Shown one piece after another: positions 35,523 to 44,753 of a stretch of 64,000 nt of DNA. The DNA lies in NCBI GenBank assembly GCA_025964795.1, contig JAOPYC010000024.1, positions 1 through 64,000 on the forward strand, read 5' to 3'. The notes beneath the pieces are model-generated. The model was given only the letters and a program-made list of their open reading frames with translations. It made no database searches and was not told the DNA's origin. Positions within the stretch are counted from its first letter, which is position 1, and each line of letters starts with the position of its first letter. Made by a program: the position numbers and the translations under genes. This stretch comes from Marmoricola sp. GTDB taxonomy: Bacteria > Actinomycetota > Actinomycetes > Propionibacteriales > Nocardioidaceae.

Positions 35523-36692
35523 TCAGCCGACCAGCCCGGCCAGGACGGGTACGGCGTCGGCGGGACGCGGAAGGTCGTCGAGCGCCGTGGCGACGACGCG
35601 CGCGGCGGCGCCGAAGCCGGGATCCTGCAGCAGCCGCGGAACCTGCGCCACCGCCAGCGCGACGGAGGCCGGCCCCTTCCCGACGGCGAGGCCGGCGCCC
35701 ACCGCCGCGACGTGCTCCGCGTTGACGACCTGGTCGAAGGTGAAGAGCGGTACGACGACCTGGGGGACGCCCGCGGCCAAGGCGCCCATGGTGGTGCCGA
35801 AGCCGCCGTGGCCGAGCATCGCGGCCGCGCGTCCCAGCACGGCGTCCTGCGGCCACCACTGCTCCACCCGGGCGTTCGGTGGCAGGGGTCCGAGGGTGCC
35901 GGGGTCGAGCTTCCGCCCGATGGTCATCAGCACCCGAACCTCGACGTCGGCGAGCGCGTCCAGCGCCTCGCGGAACACGCTCTGGAACGGAGCCAGCGAG
36001 CCAGTGACCGTCCCGAAGGTGACGTAGACCAGCGGCGCCTCCGGGGCACCCCAGTTCGGGAGAGGGTCGCCGCCGGTCGGGGATGAGGGTCCGTGGAAGC
36101 GCAGGAACCCAGCGTCCTCCGCCGGGACCTGGCCGCTCGCCCGGTCGAGCACCTCGGGCACCAGGCTGAGGATCGTCTCCGCGGCGAGCGCCGCCTCCAG
36201 GCGGCCCTCGCCCACGCCGGCCAGCCGACCCAGCTCCGCCAACGGATCGACGATCGCCTCCGCGAACCTGGTCGCGACCTCGTGCATGCCGATGCACACG
36301 TGCACGTGCGGCACCCCGGCGCGCTCCGCGGCAGCGAGCGACGCGAGCTCGGCCGACTCACGGACGACCAGGTCGGGTCGCCACCGGTCGATCGTCGCGA
36401 TCGCGGCGGAAAGCGCGGCCTGCGCGTCGATCCGACCGAACACCTCGCGGATGACCACCTCGTCGGCCTCCTCGAAGGCCATGGTCGGCAGGCTGGCCAT
36501 GACAGGGCCGATCAGCTCGGGCGGCGCGTCCGCGCACGGTGCGTGCACGAACCCGGCCTCCGCCACGCTCCCCGCGAACGACGAGGGAGCCAGCACCCGG
36601 ACCTCGTGCCCCGCGTCGGCGAGGGCGCGCGCGAAGGGTCGCAGCGGCCCGAAGTGGCCGGCATTGGCGGTCGTCGCACACAGCACGCGCAC
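35523..36692 (-). CDS. Glycosyltransferase, MGT/UGT type (GT1-like)
   Basis: A 389-residue GT-B-fold enzyme. The N-terminus MRVLCATTANAGHFGPLRPF followed by ARALADAGHEVRVLAP is the acceptor-side start, and the donor-binding signature HGGFGTTMGALAAGVPQVVV with PLFTFDQVVNAEHV lies in the C-terminal half. Relatives attach sugars to macrolides, glycolipids or other small hydrophobic acceptors in the cytoplasm. The start is GTG. Lying between a LuxR regulator and a FUSC exporter, it could modify a compound that is then exported. Confidence 0.88.
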   Translation of the reverse strand: MRVLCATTANAGHFGPLRPFARALADAGHEVRVLAPSSFAGSVAEAGFVHAPCADAPPELIGPVMASLPTMAFEEADEVVIREVFGRIDAQAALSAAIATIDRWRPDLVVRESAELASLAAAERAGVPHVHVCIGMHEVATRFAEAIVDPLAELGRLAGVGEGRLEAALAAETILSLVPEVLDRASGQVPAEDAGFLRFHGPSSPTGGDPLPNWGAPEAPLVYVTFGTVTGSLAPFQSVFREALDALADVEVRVLMTIGRKLDPGTLGPLPPNARVEQWWPQDAVLGRAAAMLGHGGFGTTMGALAAGVPQVVVPLFTFDQVVNAEHVAAVGAGLAVGKGPASVALAVAQVPRLLQDPGFGAAARVVATALDDLPRPADAVPVLAGLVG

Positions 36693-36758
36693 GCTTCGAG
36701 GCTCGCACCGGGATCTCCTCCCGGCAAGGCCGGTGGGATCCCCGTCGGCACCCCGTCC

Positions 36759-37250
36759 TCATTCGAGCGGCAGCTGACCGGCCTGCGAGGCGAACTCGGC
36801 CTGTGCGAGCAGGTGCGCCACCATCTCGGCCCGGGACGAGACGGCCAGCTTGGCGAAGATGCGGCGCAGATGGGTGGAGACGGTCCAGGGGCTGATCTCC
36901 AGGGCGCTGGCGATCGCCTGGTTCGTGCGTCCGCGCGCCACCATCAGGGCGATCTGCTGCTCGCGCGGGCTGAGCTCGACGAGCAGGGACGGGGTCTGCT
37001 CCAGCATCAGGAAGCGGATGTTGTCGATGACCTCGTCGAGCAGGACACCCTGCTGCAGGTCGTCCGCCACGTCACCCCTGCGCACCATCCCGGCGAGCGA
37101 CTCGATCGCGTCGAGCAGTCGCTCCTGCGCCTGGCCGTTCCGCTGCGCGGGAGGCGTCGGGCCCGGGGTGGCCACGCGCACGGGGTCGTCCGGCCGGGAG
37201 GTGAACGAGCCCATGACCGTCGCCCGCCGTGGGACTCGACTGCTCACCAT
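36759..37250 (-). CDS. LuxR-type transcriptional regulator
   Basis: A 163-residue protein with a C-terminal LuxR/FixJ helix-turn-helix, LSPREQQIALMVARGRTNQA through LEISPWTVSTHLRRIFAKL. The N-terminal 90 residues carry no receiver motif. The ATG at 37250 was chosen for the GGGAGG site at 37257-37262; the start overlaps the M20 peptidase gene by 7 bases. Standing at the 3' end of the acidic-repeat cluster, it may regulate that cluster. Confidence 0.85.
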   Translation of the reverse strand: MVSSRVPRRATVMGSFTSRPDDPVRVATPGPTPPAQRNGQAQERLLDAIESLAGMVRRGDVADDLQQGVLLDEVIDNIRFLMLEQTPSLLVELSPREQQIALMVARGRTNQAIASALEISPWTVSTHLRRIFAKLAVSSRAEMVAHLLAQAEFASQAGQLPLE

Positions 37251-38710
37251 TGCCAACCTCCCGAGGGTGGGCTGCTTCCGCCCCGTGGCCGCCCCGAGCC
37301 TGCCGCCGTCGGCGTGCACGGCTCCGGGGTTTCATTTTCGAGTCTCCTGAAGTCGGCGGACGGTCGCAACCTTTCGACGCGCCCAGAAAATGGACGATCC
37401 GGGTCCATGAGGTGAGAAGCGGACGCCAGTCCGCCGAGCAGGACGACCGAGGTGTCGATGGACCGCACCCAGTCGTCGAGGTCCAGGTGCTCGTCCGGGC
37501 CGTGCGCCCCGTCGTCGGCCGGCCCCAGGCCGAGCAGCACCGGGGACACCCCGCACAGGTCACGCAGCACGCCGATCGCGGGGATCGACCCGCCCGAGGA
37601 GACGACGACGGGAGGCTGTCCGAAGCCCGCGACGCAGGCTCGGCGTACGGCCTCCCGGATCTGTGGCGGGTGCTCGAGCCGGATGCCCTCCACCGCGTGC
37701 GCGGGTACGACGCGCACCCGCACGCCGCGCGGCCGTGACCGTCGTACGCCGGCCCGGACCGCGGCCAGGACGTCCTCGACGCGAGCCCCCGCCGGCAACC
37801 GCACGTCGAGGTCGGCGCGGGCCCGGGTCGGGACCGATCCGGGTGTTCCACCGGCCCTCAGCCCGGTGACGCTGAGGGCGCCGCGCGAGGTCGACCCGGC
37901 GGCCGGGTCGAGGAGCAGCGCGCGGCCGCCCGCCGCCGTACGCACCTCGGCGTCGGTGGGGCGCAGCGCGCGAGCGGCGTGCGGGCGGGTCGCGGACACC
38001 GCTCGCGCGGAGGTCCGCAGAATCTCGGCGAGAACGAGCGACGGGTCCACGACCGCGCCGCCGAAGCGGCCCGCGTGCACGGGCGCTCCGCCCACGTCGA
38101 CGCTCACACGCAGTGCCAGCGCCCCGCGCTGGCTCATGGTCAGGCTGGGTCTGCCCGGCGCGACCATCCGGGTGTCGGAGACCAGCACGGCGCCGGCGGG
38201 TCGCGCCAGGAGCGAGCCGTCCTGCCGGAGTGCCGCGCGCAGGCCGGGGCTCCCGACCTCCTCGGCCCCGTCCACGATCACGACCACGTCGGCGGGGAGC
38301 CCGCCGACGCGCTGCCACGCCCGGAGCGCGACGAGGTGCGCCATCAGCTGCCCCTTGTCGTCGCTGGCGCCGCGCGCGATCAGCCGCCGGCCGACCTGCG
38401 TGGGACGGAACGGCGGGGTGCTCCAGCCGGGACCGGCAGGGCGCACGTCGAGGTGTCCGTAGACGACCACCGCGGTCCGGGAACCATGACCCGCGATCCT
38501 GGCCAGCACCACCGGGCCCGGCAGGGTCCGGACCCGCGGCGTCATCGTGCGGAGCAGGCGCGCGACGAGCACGGCAGCGCGCTGGACGTCCACGCGGTGC
38601 ACGGGGTCGCCGCTCACCGAGCGGATGCGCAACCAGTCGTCGAGCGTGGACCGTGCCTCGGGCTGCGAGCGGCGCGCGGCAGCGCGGGCCGCGTCGACCC
38701 GCGAGCCCAC
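37244..38710 (-). CDS. M20/M25/M40-family metallopeptidase
   Basis: A 488-residue dizinc peptidase of the M20 family. Metal and catalytic residues are visible: His86 and Asp88 in VVYGHLDVRPAG, Asp117/118 in RGASDDKGQL, Glu150/151 in VDGAEEVGSPG, and a late His in DDGAHGPDEHLDLDDW. A dimerisation domain sits in the middle (MSQRGALALRVSVDV). M20 enzymes trim dipeptides, N-acyl amino acids or related substrates. The C-terminus has a Pro/Gly/Ser-rich tail of about 45 residues. The GTG start lies 4 bases after the stop of the preceding cluster gene. Confidence 0.9.
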   Translation of the reverse strand: MGSRVDAARAAARRSQPEARSTLDDWLRIRSVSGDPVHRVDVQRAAVLVARLLRTMTPRVRTLPGPVVLARIAGHGSRTAVVVYGHLDVRPAGPGWSTPPFRPTQVGRRLIARGASDDKGQLMAHLVALRAWQRVGGLPADVVVIVDGAEEVGSPGLRAALRQDGSLLARPAGAVLVSDTRMVAPGRPSLTMSQRGALALRVSVDVGGAPVHAGRFGGAVVDPSLVLAEILRTSARAVSATRPHAARALRPTDAEVRTAAGGRALLLDPAAGSTSRGALSVTGLRAGGTPGSVPTRARADLDVRLPAGARVEDVLAAVRAGVRRSRPRGVRVRVVPAHAVEGIRLEHPPQIREAVRRACVAGFGQPPVVVSSGGSIPAIGVLRDLCGVSPVLLGLGPADDGAHGPDEHLDLDDWVRSIDTSVVLLGGLASASHLMDPDRPFSGRVERLRPSADFRRLENETPEPCTPTAAGSGRPRGGSSPPSGGWQW

Positions 38711-38714
38711 CGGA

Positions 38715-39968
38715 CTACCGTCGCGGAGTCATCGGCCGCCGCCCCGAACGCCCGCCGCGGTAGGTCCCACGGCCGCCGCGCGTCGGGTAGACCGGGCTGG
38801 GCATCCGGCGGCGTGGCTGCGCGAACGAGGGCGGCACGGTCAGCGGGCTGCGCTCGGCCACCGGCGAGGCGATCCCGGACTGTCCGAGCTGCTCCCAGGG
38901 CAGCACCCGGTCGCTTCCCGTACGACGGGCCAGGCTCATCGCCTGCGCCGAGGTCAGCCACTCCTCCGCCGGCTCCGCGATGTTCATCAGCAGGGCCTCG
39001 AACTCGCCGCGCGCGGTCTCCAGGATGTGCGGACCCGAGAGCCACCGGAGCACGTCTCGTCCGGTGACCGCCATCCGCTGGCGGGGCGAGCTCTGCAGCC
39101 GCTCGTCGAAGTAGCGGATCAGCACCTCGTCGACCACGTCCCACGCGTTGTCGGCGCCGAACAGGTCGATCACGTCGGGGGAGCCGAGGATCTTGAAGCA
39201 CTCCTCCAGCACCTGCATCAGCTCGACGCGCATCACGTTGAGGTGACCGAACGAGGTGAACTTCAAGTTGTTGCGGAGATCGAGCCCGGAGCGGCGGACG
39301 ACGGCGATGGAGCCGAAGCTCGGGTCGAGCGCGCGCTCGCGGATCACGTCCGAGATCCTCTTGTCGCGCCAGAACAGCGTGACCTGGTTGACGAAATGGC
39401 CGAAGAGCATGTGGAAGTCGGTGTTCGGGCGGCTCTGCCCGGAGCCGAGACCGCGGCCGTAGCCGAGCACGCGCCGGTAGGCGTCGAGCCGGTCGCGCCG
39501 GGTGTAGCGCAGCACGTCGCGCCGGTCGAACTGGTAGAGCCCGTAGGCGCCCGGCCCGGAGGACAGCCGCACGGAGCCGGCCTCGAAGAGCTGCTTGAGC
39601 TTCTGGACGACCTTGAACACGCCGATCTGCTCGTGCTGGTAGATGTAGTAGAGGTCGCCGACCGCGACGATGCGCTCGGAGTTGACCTGCTCGTCGTACG
39701 GCGCGACGCCTTGCGAGGTGAGCGTCTCCCCGAAGGTCTTGGCTGCGTCCGGACCGATGCCGGCCAGCGCGGCCAGGCCGCGGTCAGGAGGGACCGGACG
39801 GGTCGCGTCCGCGTCGGTGGCCGCCTCCATCAGCGCGTCGATCTGGCCGTTGAGCTCCTCCGCCAGCGCCGGGTTCGAGACCAGGCTGCCCGACAGCTGC
39901 TGGGCCAGGCGCTCACGCAGGGCCGCGATGCGGTCGATCCGGTCCTGGTACTCCTTCTCTGACAGCAT
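38715..39968 (-). CDS. Unknown protein of the acidic-repeat cluster (417 aa)
   Basis: I do not recognise this protein. It starts with a predicted coiled helix (EKEYQDRIDRIAALRERLAQ), then a mixed region with many aromatic and charged residues (YYIYQHEQIGVFKVVQKLKQ; YGLYQFDRRDVLRYTRRDRL), and ends in a basic Arg/Gly/Pro tail of about 40 residues. No signal peptide or membrane helix is visible, so it should be cytoplasmic or exported by a special route. The tail resembles those of the two acidic-repeat proteins. It lies 6 bases after the 705-residue gene and is surely in the same operon. Confidence 0.8.
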   Translation of the reverse strand: MLSEKEYQDRIDRIAALRERLAQQLSGSLVSNPALAEELNGQIDALMEAATDADATRPVPPDRGLAALAGIGPDAAKTFGETLTSQGVAPYDEQVNSERIVAVGDLYYIYQHEQIGVFKVVQKLKQLFEAGSVRLSSGPGAYGLYQFDRRDVLRYTRRDRLDAYRRVLGYGRGLGSGQSRPNTDFHMLFGHFVNQVTLFWRDKRISDVIRERALDPSFGSIAVVRRSGLDLRNNLKFTSFGHLNVMRVELMQVLEECFKILGSPDVIDLFGADNAWDVVDEVLIRYFDERLQSSPRQRMAVTGRDVLRWLSGPHILETARGEFEALLMNIAEPAEEWLTSAQAMSLARRTGSDRVLPWEQLGQSGIASPVAERSPLTVPPSFAQPRRRMPSPVYPTRGGRGTYRGGRSGRRPMTPRR

Positions 39969-39974
39969 CGCGAC

Positions 39975-42092
39975 TCACTTACCTTCCATCGGGTTCCGTG
40001 GCAGCGCGGCCACGGCTTCGTCGAGCTCGACCTGCGCCTTCCCGAGGTCGGCGACCGCCGCCTCGTGATCGGCATCCGCCCGCTCGGCCTCGGCGTTGGC
40101 CTGGTCGAGGTCGGCCTGTTGGTTCTCCCGCTCCTTCGGGGTCATCGAGCGTCGCTCCCTCCGGACCGCGCGGAGCTTCTCTCCTGCCTTCGCGAGAGCC
40201 GTGGAGAACCGCTGCTCCCTTGCCTGGGCGTTCTTGAAGGACGCGTGCGCGGCGAGGAGCCCCGTCGTCTGGTCGTTCCCGGCCCCGTCTCCGGCCCCGT
40301 CTCCGGAACCGTCGGGGGGCGGCGGCGTGCCCGACACGCCCAGCGAGGACGCCAGCGGTCCGTGGAACACGGCGCTGGAGGGGGCATCGGCCCACCGGTC
40401 GGGCAGCTGCTTCTTGCCGCGGACGGGGTTGCGGGCCAGTCGGAGGTTGGGCCACGTCCGCGGCTCGGGTGCGTGCACGACGGTCGCGAACTCGCCGTCG
40501 ACGACCGCCAGCGGCAGGTCCTCGGCCGGCACGCTGAACCCGCCGGCACCGACGTCCGCGAGCCGGCGCAGGGCCGCCAGGGGGTTGTTCAGGCCGGCGG
40601 CGTCGGCCTGCGCCCCGCCGACAGCGAAGACCGCGTCGAGCTCCTGGAGGAAGAACAGGCCGGTGAGGCTCTCGTCGTCGGCCGTTGCGCTGCCGTCCAG
40701 CGCGAGGACGAGGTCGTCGGTGCCGAAGTCCTCGACCCGGCAGCCCTCGGCCGACTTCTGTCGCGGTTTCGTCAGGAACGCGGGCAGCTGCGTCAGCTGG
40801 AAGTTGAAGCCGCGGTACTCCACCTCCACGACGCCGTCGCGACCCACGATCGGGCGGAAGACCACGTTGGTGATCACGGGGGAGGGGTAGCGGCCGATCC
40901 GCTGCGCGGTACGGGCCAGCTCCATGAGCAGCCGGCACAGCCCGGCGACCGCGATCCGCGTGCGGGCGGCGTACATCCCGGCCGGGAGCTTCGCGCAGCA
41001 GGACACCGGCAGGAACCGGATGGGGCTGTCGTGCTCGTCCTGCTCGTCCTCGTCGATCTCGGCGAGCCGGTCGGCCAGGGTGCGCTTGAACGTCTTGACC
41101 AGCTCGACCGCCGTCGGGGTGAGCGCCGACACGATGCCGTCGCGGCCGGTGTCCTGGGCCAGGTGGCGACCCTCCTCACCGAGGAAGCTACGCAGCCAGA
41201 GCAGCAGCCCGTCGAGGGTCAGGCTGGTCTGGGTGTCGAGGACGAGGGTCCGGCGCTCCGAGGCGCTGATCAGCACGGAGTCCAGGACCGCCTCGAGCTC
41301 GTCGACCTGGTCGCCGGCCGCCTCCATCAACCGCGACAGGACGATCAGCTCGGTGCCGAGGAACCCCTGTCCCGCGCCGCCGGAGAACTGCAGCCGCTGG
41401 GTGTCCCACGAGCTGTGCAGGTCGGTGACCATGTCGACCAGCGTCCAGAACGACGTACGCCGGCCCTCCTCCTCGACCGTGTTCACGTTGGCGTCGATCA
41501 GCCCGAAGCGGTCGCGCAGGACACCGAGCTGACCGGCCACGGCGTCGGGCGTGACCACGCCGGCCGGGGTCCGCGTGCCCGTCAGGGCCCGGAAGTAGTT
41601 GTCCACCATCTGCACCCGCGGCCCGCCGGCGGCGCCGATCTCGTCGACCAGTCGCTGGACCGCGCCACGGACCAGGGAGCGGTAGGCCTCCATGTCGTCG
41701 CTGTCCCCGTCGTTGCGCAGCGGCGTCAGCCCGTCGAGGATGCGGAGGATCTCGCTGCGCGCGATCGTCGCCCGGCGGTAGAGCGAGGCCTGACCACCGG
41801 TCACGGCGCCGAGGTCGGCCTGCACGGCGTACCCGCGCGGGACGTAGCGCGCCTCGACGTGCCCCTCGACCGGCACCAGCCGGAAGGCCGCCGACAAGGC
41901 GTCGACGAACGCTTTCGGGTCCTCGGTCCGGGGACGCCAGCCGAGCACGTCGCGGATCGCGGTGCGCACCTGCGGAGTGAGGTCGCCCTGCACCTCGCTG
42001 CGCTCCCGGGCCTCCGCGCGGTCGACCATCGCGGGGAACGCCTGGTCGACGTCTACCACGGGGATGCTGTCCTTGCCATGTGTCGTGGTCAC
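39975..42092 (-). CDS. Unknown large protein with C-terminal coiled coil (705 aa)
   Basis: Not recognised. The GTG at 42092 has AGGAGG upstream and overlaps the previous stop (GTGA). The first 500 residues look globular and mostly helical; a pair of cysteines occurs in LPVSCCAKLPAGMY. A linker rich in Pro, Gly and Asp precedes a C-terminal coiled coil of about 90 residues with heptad-like Ala/Glu/Asp/Lys content (RENQQADLDQANAEAERAD). There is no signal peptide. Its size and coiled coil would suit a structural or scaffold component, but that is only inference. Confidence 0.8.
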   Translation of the reverse strand: MTTTHGKDSIPVVDVDQAFPAMVDRAEARERSEVQGDLTPQVRTAIRDVLGWRPRTEDPKAFVDALSAAFRLVPVEGHVEARYVPRGYAVQADLGAVTGGQASLYRRATIARSEILRILDGLTPLRNDGDSDDMEAYRSLVRGAVQRLVDEIGAAGGPRVQMVDNYFRALTGTRTPAGVVTPDAVAGQLGVLRDRFGLIDANVNTVEEEGRRTSFWTLVDMVTDLHSSWDTQRLQFSGGAGQGFLGTELIVLSRLMEAAGDQVDELEAVLDSVLISASERRTLVLDTQTSLTLDGLLLWLRSFLGEEGRHLAQDTGRDGIVSALTPTAVELVKTFKRTLADRLAEIDEDEQDEHDSPIRFLPVSCCAKLPAGMYAARTRIAVAGLCRLLMELARTAQRIGRYPSPVITNVVFRPIVGRDGVVEVEYRGFNFQLTQLPAFLTKPRQKSAEGCRVEDFGTDDLVLALDGSATADDESLTGLFFLQELDAVFAVGGAQADAAGLNNPLAALRRLADVGAGGFSVPAEDLPLAVVDGEFATVVHAPEPRTWPNLRLARNPVRGKKQLPDRWADAPSSAVFHGPLASSLGVSGTPPPPDGSGDGAGDGAGNDQTTGLLAAHASFKNAQAREQRFSTALAKAGEKLRAVRRERRSMTPKERENQQADLDQANAEAERADADHEAAVADLGKAQVELDEAVAALPRNPMEGK

Positions 42093-42640
42093 GATGACCT
42101 CCTGGTCGTGATCGGTCGTGCGGGGTGCGAAGTCGAGACGGTCTCGGCAGATTCGGGGGCCCTGGACTCGGCAGGCGGGGGCAGGTAGAGGCCCAGCAGC
42201 TCGCCGACCTCGCGCCAGGCGGAGCGCACCGAGGCGGCGGTCTGGTCGAGCGGCTCCTCGCACCGGAGGAGGGACTGCTCGAGGCTGCCCTGCCAGCGGC
42301 GCCACTCCGCCGTGCCCCCGCGCGCGGCCCGCCGCAGCTCGGCGACCGGGGCGTAGGCCCGCAGCTGTCGCCAGTAGTGCTCGGCCGCCGTGGCCACGGC
42401 CTGGTCGACGGCCGGCAGCTCCTCGGTCAGCAGTCGCTCGCGGGTCGCGGCCTCGAGGCGGTCGCCGGCCTCCACGACGGCGGCCTGGAACTCCGAGACC
42501 ACCTCGGCGACGTGGTCCATGACGGCGACCTCGCTGCGCAGGGGACGGTCCTCGTGCACGGTCATCACCAGCTCGAAGGCGGCCTGCCGCAGGGTCGCGT
42601 GCGACCCGCGGAGGTCGTCGAGGGCGCTCCTCAGGGACAT
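42089..42640 (-). CDS. Small helical protein of the acidic-repeat cluster (183 aa)
   Basis: Not recognised. Almost the whole chain looks alpha-helical, with runs such as AEVVSEFQAAVVEAGDRLEA and RLLTEELPAVDQAVATAAEH, and a Pro/Ser-rich end. No signal, membrane or metal motif is seen. It lies 4 bases from the metalloprotease-like gene and overlaps the 705-residue gene (GTGA), so its amount is probably matched to that protein, perhaps as a partner or chaperone. Confidence 0.78.
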   Translation of the reverse strand: MSLRSALDDLRGSHATLRQAAFELVMTVHEDRPLRSEVAVMDHVAEVVSEFQAAVVEAGDRLEAATRERLLTEELPAVDQAVATAAEHYWRQLRAYAPVAELRRAARGGTAEWRRWQGSLEQSLLRCEEPLDQTAASVRSAWREVGELLGLYLPPPAESRAPESAETVSTSHPARPITTRRSS

Positions 42641-42644
42641 GGGC

Positions 42645-43973
42645 TCACCGCCTCGACAGCTCTTGGTAGAAGTTGCGCATCAACGTCTCGGGGGACGCGA
42701 GCCGCCGGTCGAGGGCGACCCGGACGGCGCCGATGAGGAACCGCTCCGGCACGACGCCGGGGTCCACGCCACGGGCGAGCCGCGATCCCGCCTCCTCGAT
42801 CATCAGCTGGTGTCGCGGCTCGAAGGTGATCACCTCGCGCAGCGCCTTGTCCCCCAGCGAGCGGAACCGCGTGTAGCAGACGGCGTCCACGACGGCCTGC
42901 ACGCAGGCCGGCCAGGTGCGCAGCAGGTCCGGTGGCATGCTGCTGCCGGCGGTGGACGGGTAGAGCCGGCGCCAGGCCTTCTCGTAGGTGCGCGCCGTGT
43001 CCGGGAACCCCATCCGGCGGAGCAGCTCTGTGCTCAGGAAGGTCCGGACGTACGGCGTGGGGTGGACGCCGTGCGGCGAGTAGCCGAGCGCCTGCTCGGG
43101 CGAGCGGCCGATGACGTCGATCAGAGAAGCCACGAAGGCCTCTCCGCCGAGCATGCAGCCGACCATGTCGCCGAAGATCTCGCGGTTCCACCGGGCCCAG
43201 ACCATGGCGACCGAGCTGGGCGCACCGGTCCGGCGTACGGCGCGCAGGATCGCGGCCGGGACCGCCTTCTCGAGGGCCAGCTCGTTCTGCAGGTTGTGGC
43301 TGACCTCGTGGAGGATCGCGCCCATGGTCCACGGATTGACCATCCGGTGGTAGGGCAGCTGCACGAGGGGGAACGGGTTCAGCTGGCGCCCGAGCTTGCG
43401 CAGCGGGATGTTGCGCCGGTAGGTCGCGGGGGAGAAGCCCGTGCGCATGTAGGCGAACGGCGGCGGGCTGGGGATACTGCGCACCGACCCCAGGTGCATG
43501 TAGACGTGCTGGTAGCAGTCCAGCGCGATCCGGTCGCAGGAGAACAGCCACTCACCGAAGACGCTCTGGCGCTGGCCGAACAGCTCGAAGTAGAAGTCCC
43601 AGACCCGCTCGGTCGCGCGCACCCAGTCGTGGGCGCGGCTCTTCAGGGCGAGCAGCTCGTGCAGCTGCTCGGTCGAGGGGTTCGGTCGCTGGGCGGCGCG
43701 GCCGGACCTCTCGACGTCGCGCACCGCGCGGGTCAGTGGCATCCGCAGCCGCCCCAGCAGCTCGTTGACCGCCTGGATGTGTCCCTCGGACGGGCGCGCG
43801 ATGGACGACCCGAACTCGGTCCGCGAGAAGTCGCGCAATGCCTCGAGGTGGCGGCGGACGTTGGTCGCCTGACCGCTGGCGAAGGCCGCGAGCAGCGGGA
43901 TGTCCGGGGGCTCGCCCCCGGCGCGGGTCCTGGTCCGGGGGAGGGTCGCCGTCCGCTCAGCGACGGCGGACAC
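42645..43973 (-). CDS. Putative zinc metalloprotease with HEVSH motif (442 aa)
   Basis: A 442-residue protein whose centre reads GAILHEVSHNLQNELALEKA, with HExxH at residues 222-226. About 39 residues later comes NREIFGDMVGCMLGG, where Glu265 is placed like the third zinc ligand of gluzincins, and then SPHGVHPTPYVRTFL, which recalls the HP...R element of M48 peptidases. I know no family that fits the whole chain. There is no signal peptide or membrane helix. The GTG start overlaps the upstream acidic-repeat gene by 17 bases, so the likely substrates are its own cluster partners. Confidence 0.75.
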   Translation of the reverse strand: MSAVAERTATLPRTRTRAGGEPPDIPLLAAFASGQATNVRRHLEALRDFSRTEFGSSIARPSEGHIQAVNELLGRLRMPLTRAVRDVERSGRAAQRPNPSTEQLHELLALKSRAHDWVRATERVWDFYFELFGQRQSVFGEWLFSCDRIALDCYQHVYMHLGSVRSIPSPPPFAYMRTGFSPATYRRNIPLRKLGRQLNPFPLVQLPYHRMVNPWTMGAILHEVSHNLQNELALEKAVPAAILRAVRRTGAPSSVAMVWARWNREIFGDMVGCMLGGEAFVASLIDVIGRSPEQALGYSPHGVHPTPYVRTFLSTELLRRMGFPDTARTYEKAWRRLYPSTAGSSMPPDLLRTWPACVQAVVDAVCYTRFRSLGDKALREVITFEPRHQLMIEEAGSRLARGVDPGVVPERFLIGAVRVALDRRLASPETLMRNFYQELSRR

Positions 43974-44712
43974 GACGGTTCACCCGCCCGTAGGCGGGTC
44001 GCCGGTAGTAGGCGCGGGAACGGGGAACGGCGCCCACCGGAGGACGAACGCCGTACGCCGCGCGGCGGGAGTAGCCCGGCCCGCGGTTCCGGGCCCAGTG
44101 CGCGCGGCGGTGCCACCGGCGGTTGAACACGTCGATGGAGCGCATCGCCCGGCCCCGGCCCGACCCGCGGAGGACCCGGTCGGTCATCGTGCCGAGGGTC
44201 CCGATCACGGCGTCGGCGTCGATGCTCCCGCCCGAGGCGGCCTGGTCGGCGAGGCTCTGCGCGGTGCGCTGCAGGACGACCGGCATCGCTGCGACCAGCC
44301 GGCGCGTGCGGGGGTTGCGGCGCAGCTGCCGCACGATCCGGCGGGTGCCCCGCATCAGCGTGGGCGCGTTGCGCGAGAGCAAGGAGGCGGCTCGCGGGAT
44401 CAGCCTCGCCGCCAGCGGGACCAGGGCGCCGATGAACTGCTCCGCCTCGGCCTCGCTCCGCGTCGCGGCCGCCTGCATGGACAGGTGGGCCATCAGCTCG
44501 GCGTCGCGGTAGATCCGGCGTACGGGGTTGACGAAGCCCTCGGCCTCCTCCTCCGCCTCCTCCTCGAACTCGTCCTCGAGCTCGGTCTCGGACTCAAGCT
44601 CCGCCTCGGCCTCGGCCTCGAACTCGAACTCGTACTCGCCCTCGAGCTCGTCCTCGTACTCACCCTCACCCTCGCCCTGGATGGCGGGGTAGCGGTAGTT
44701 CAGCGTGGTCAT
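43957..44712 (-). CDS. Acidic-repeat protein B with Arg-rich C-terminus (251 aa)
   Basis: A strongly bipolar protein. Residues 13-59 are almost only Glu alternating with Gly, Tyr, Phe, Ala or Leu; residues 80-183 form a helical module with alternating Arg and hydrophobic residues; the last 65 residues are Arg/Tyr/Pro-rich. The middle module is clearly related to residues 209-311 of the 435-residue protein upstream: SEAEAE, then a hydrophobic segment, LxRG, RxPxxR, TAxxLAxQ, and RVL occur in the same order. No signal peptide is present. Function unknown. Confidence 0.8.
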   Translation of the reverse strand: MTTLNYRYPAIQGEGEGEYEDELEGEYEFEFEAEAEAELESETELEDEFEEEAEEEAEGFVNPVRRIYRDAELMAHLSMQAAATRSEAEAEQFIGALVPLAARLIPRAASLLSRNAPTLMRGTRRIVRQLRRNPRTRRLVAAMPVVLQRTAQSLADQAASGGSIDADAVIGTLGTMTDRVLRGSGRGRAMRSIDVFNRRWHRRAHWARNRGPGYSRRAAYGVRPPVGAVPRSRAYYRRPAYGRVNRRVRRR

Positions 44713-44753
44713 GACAGGCTCCGCTCTCTTCTCGACCGACGGGTGGTGCGGGC

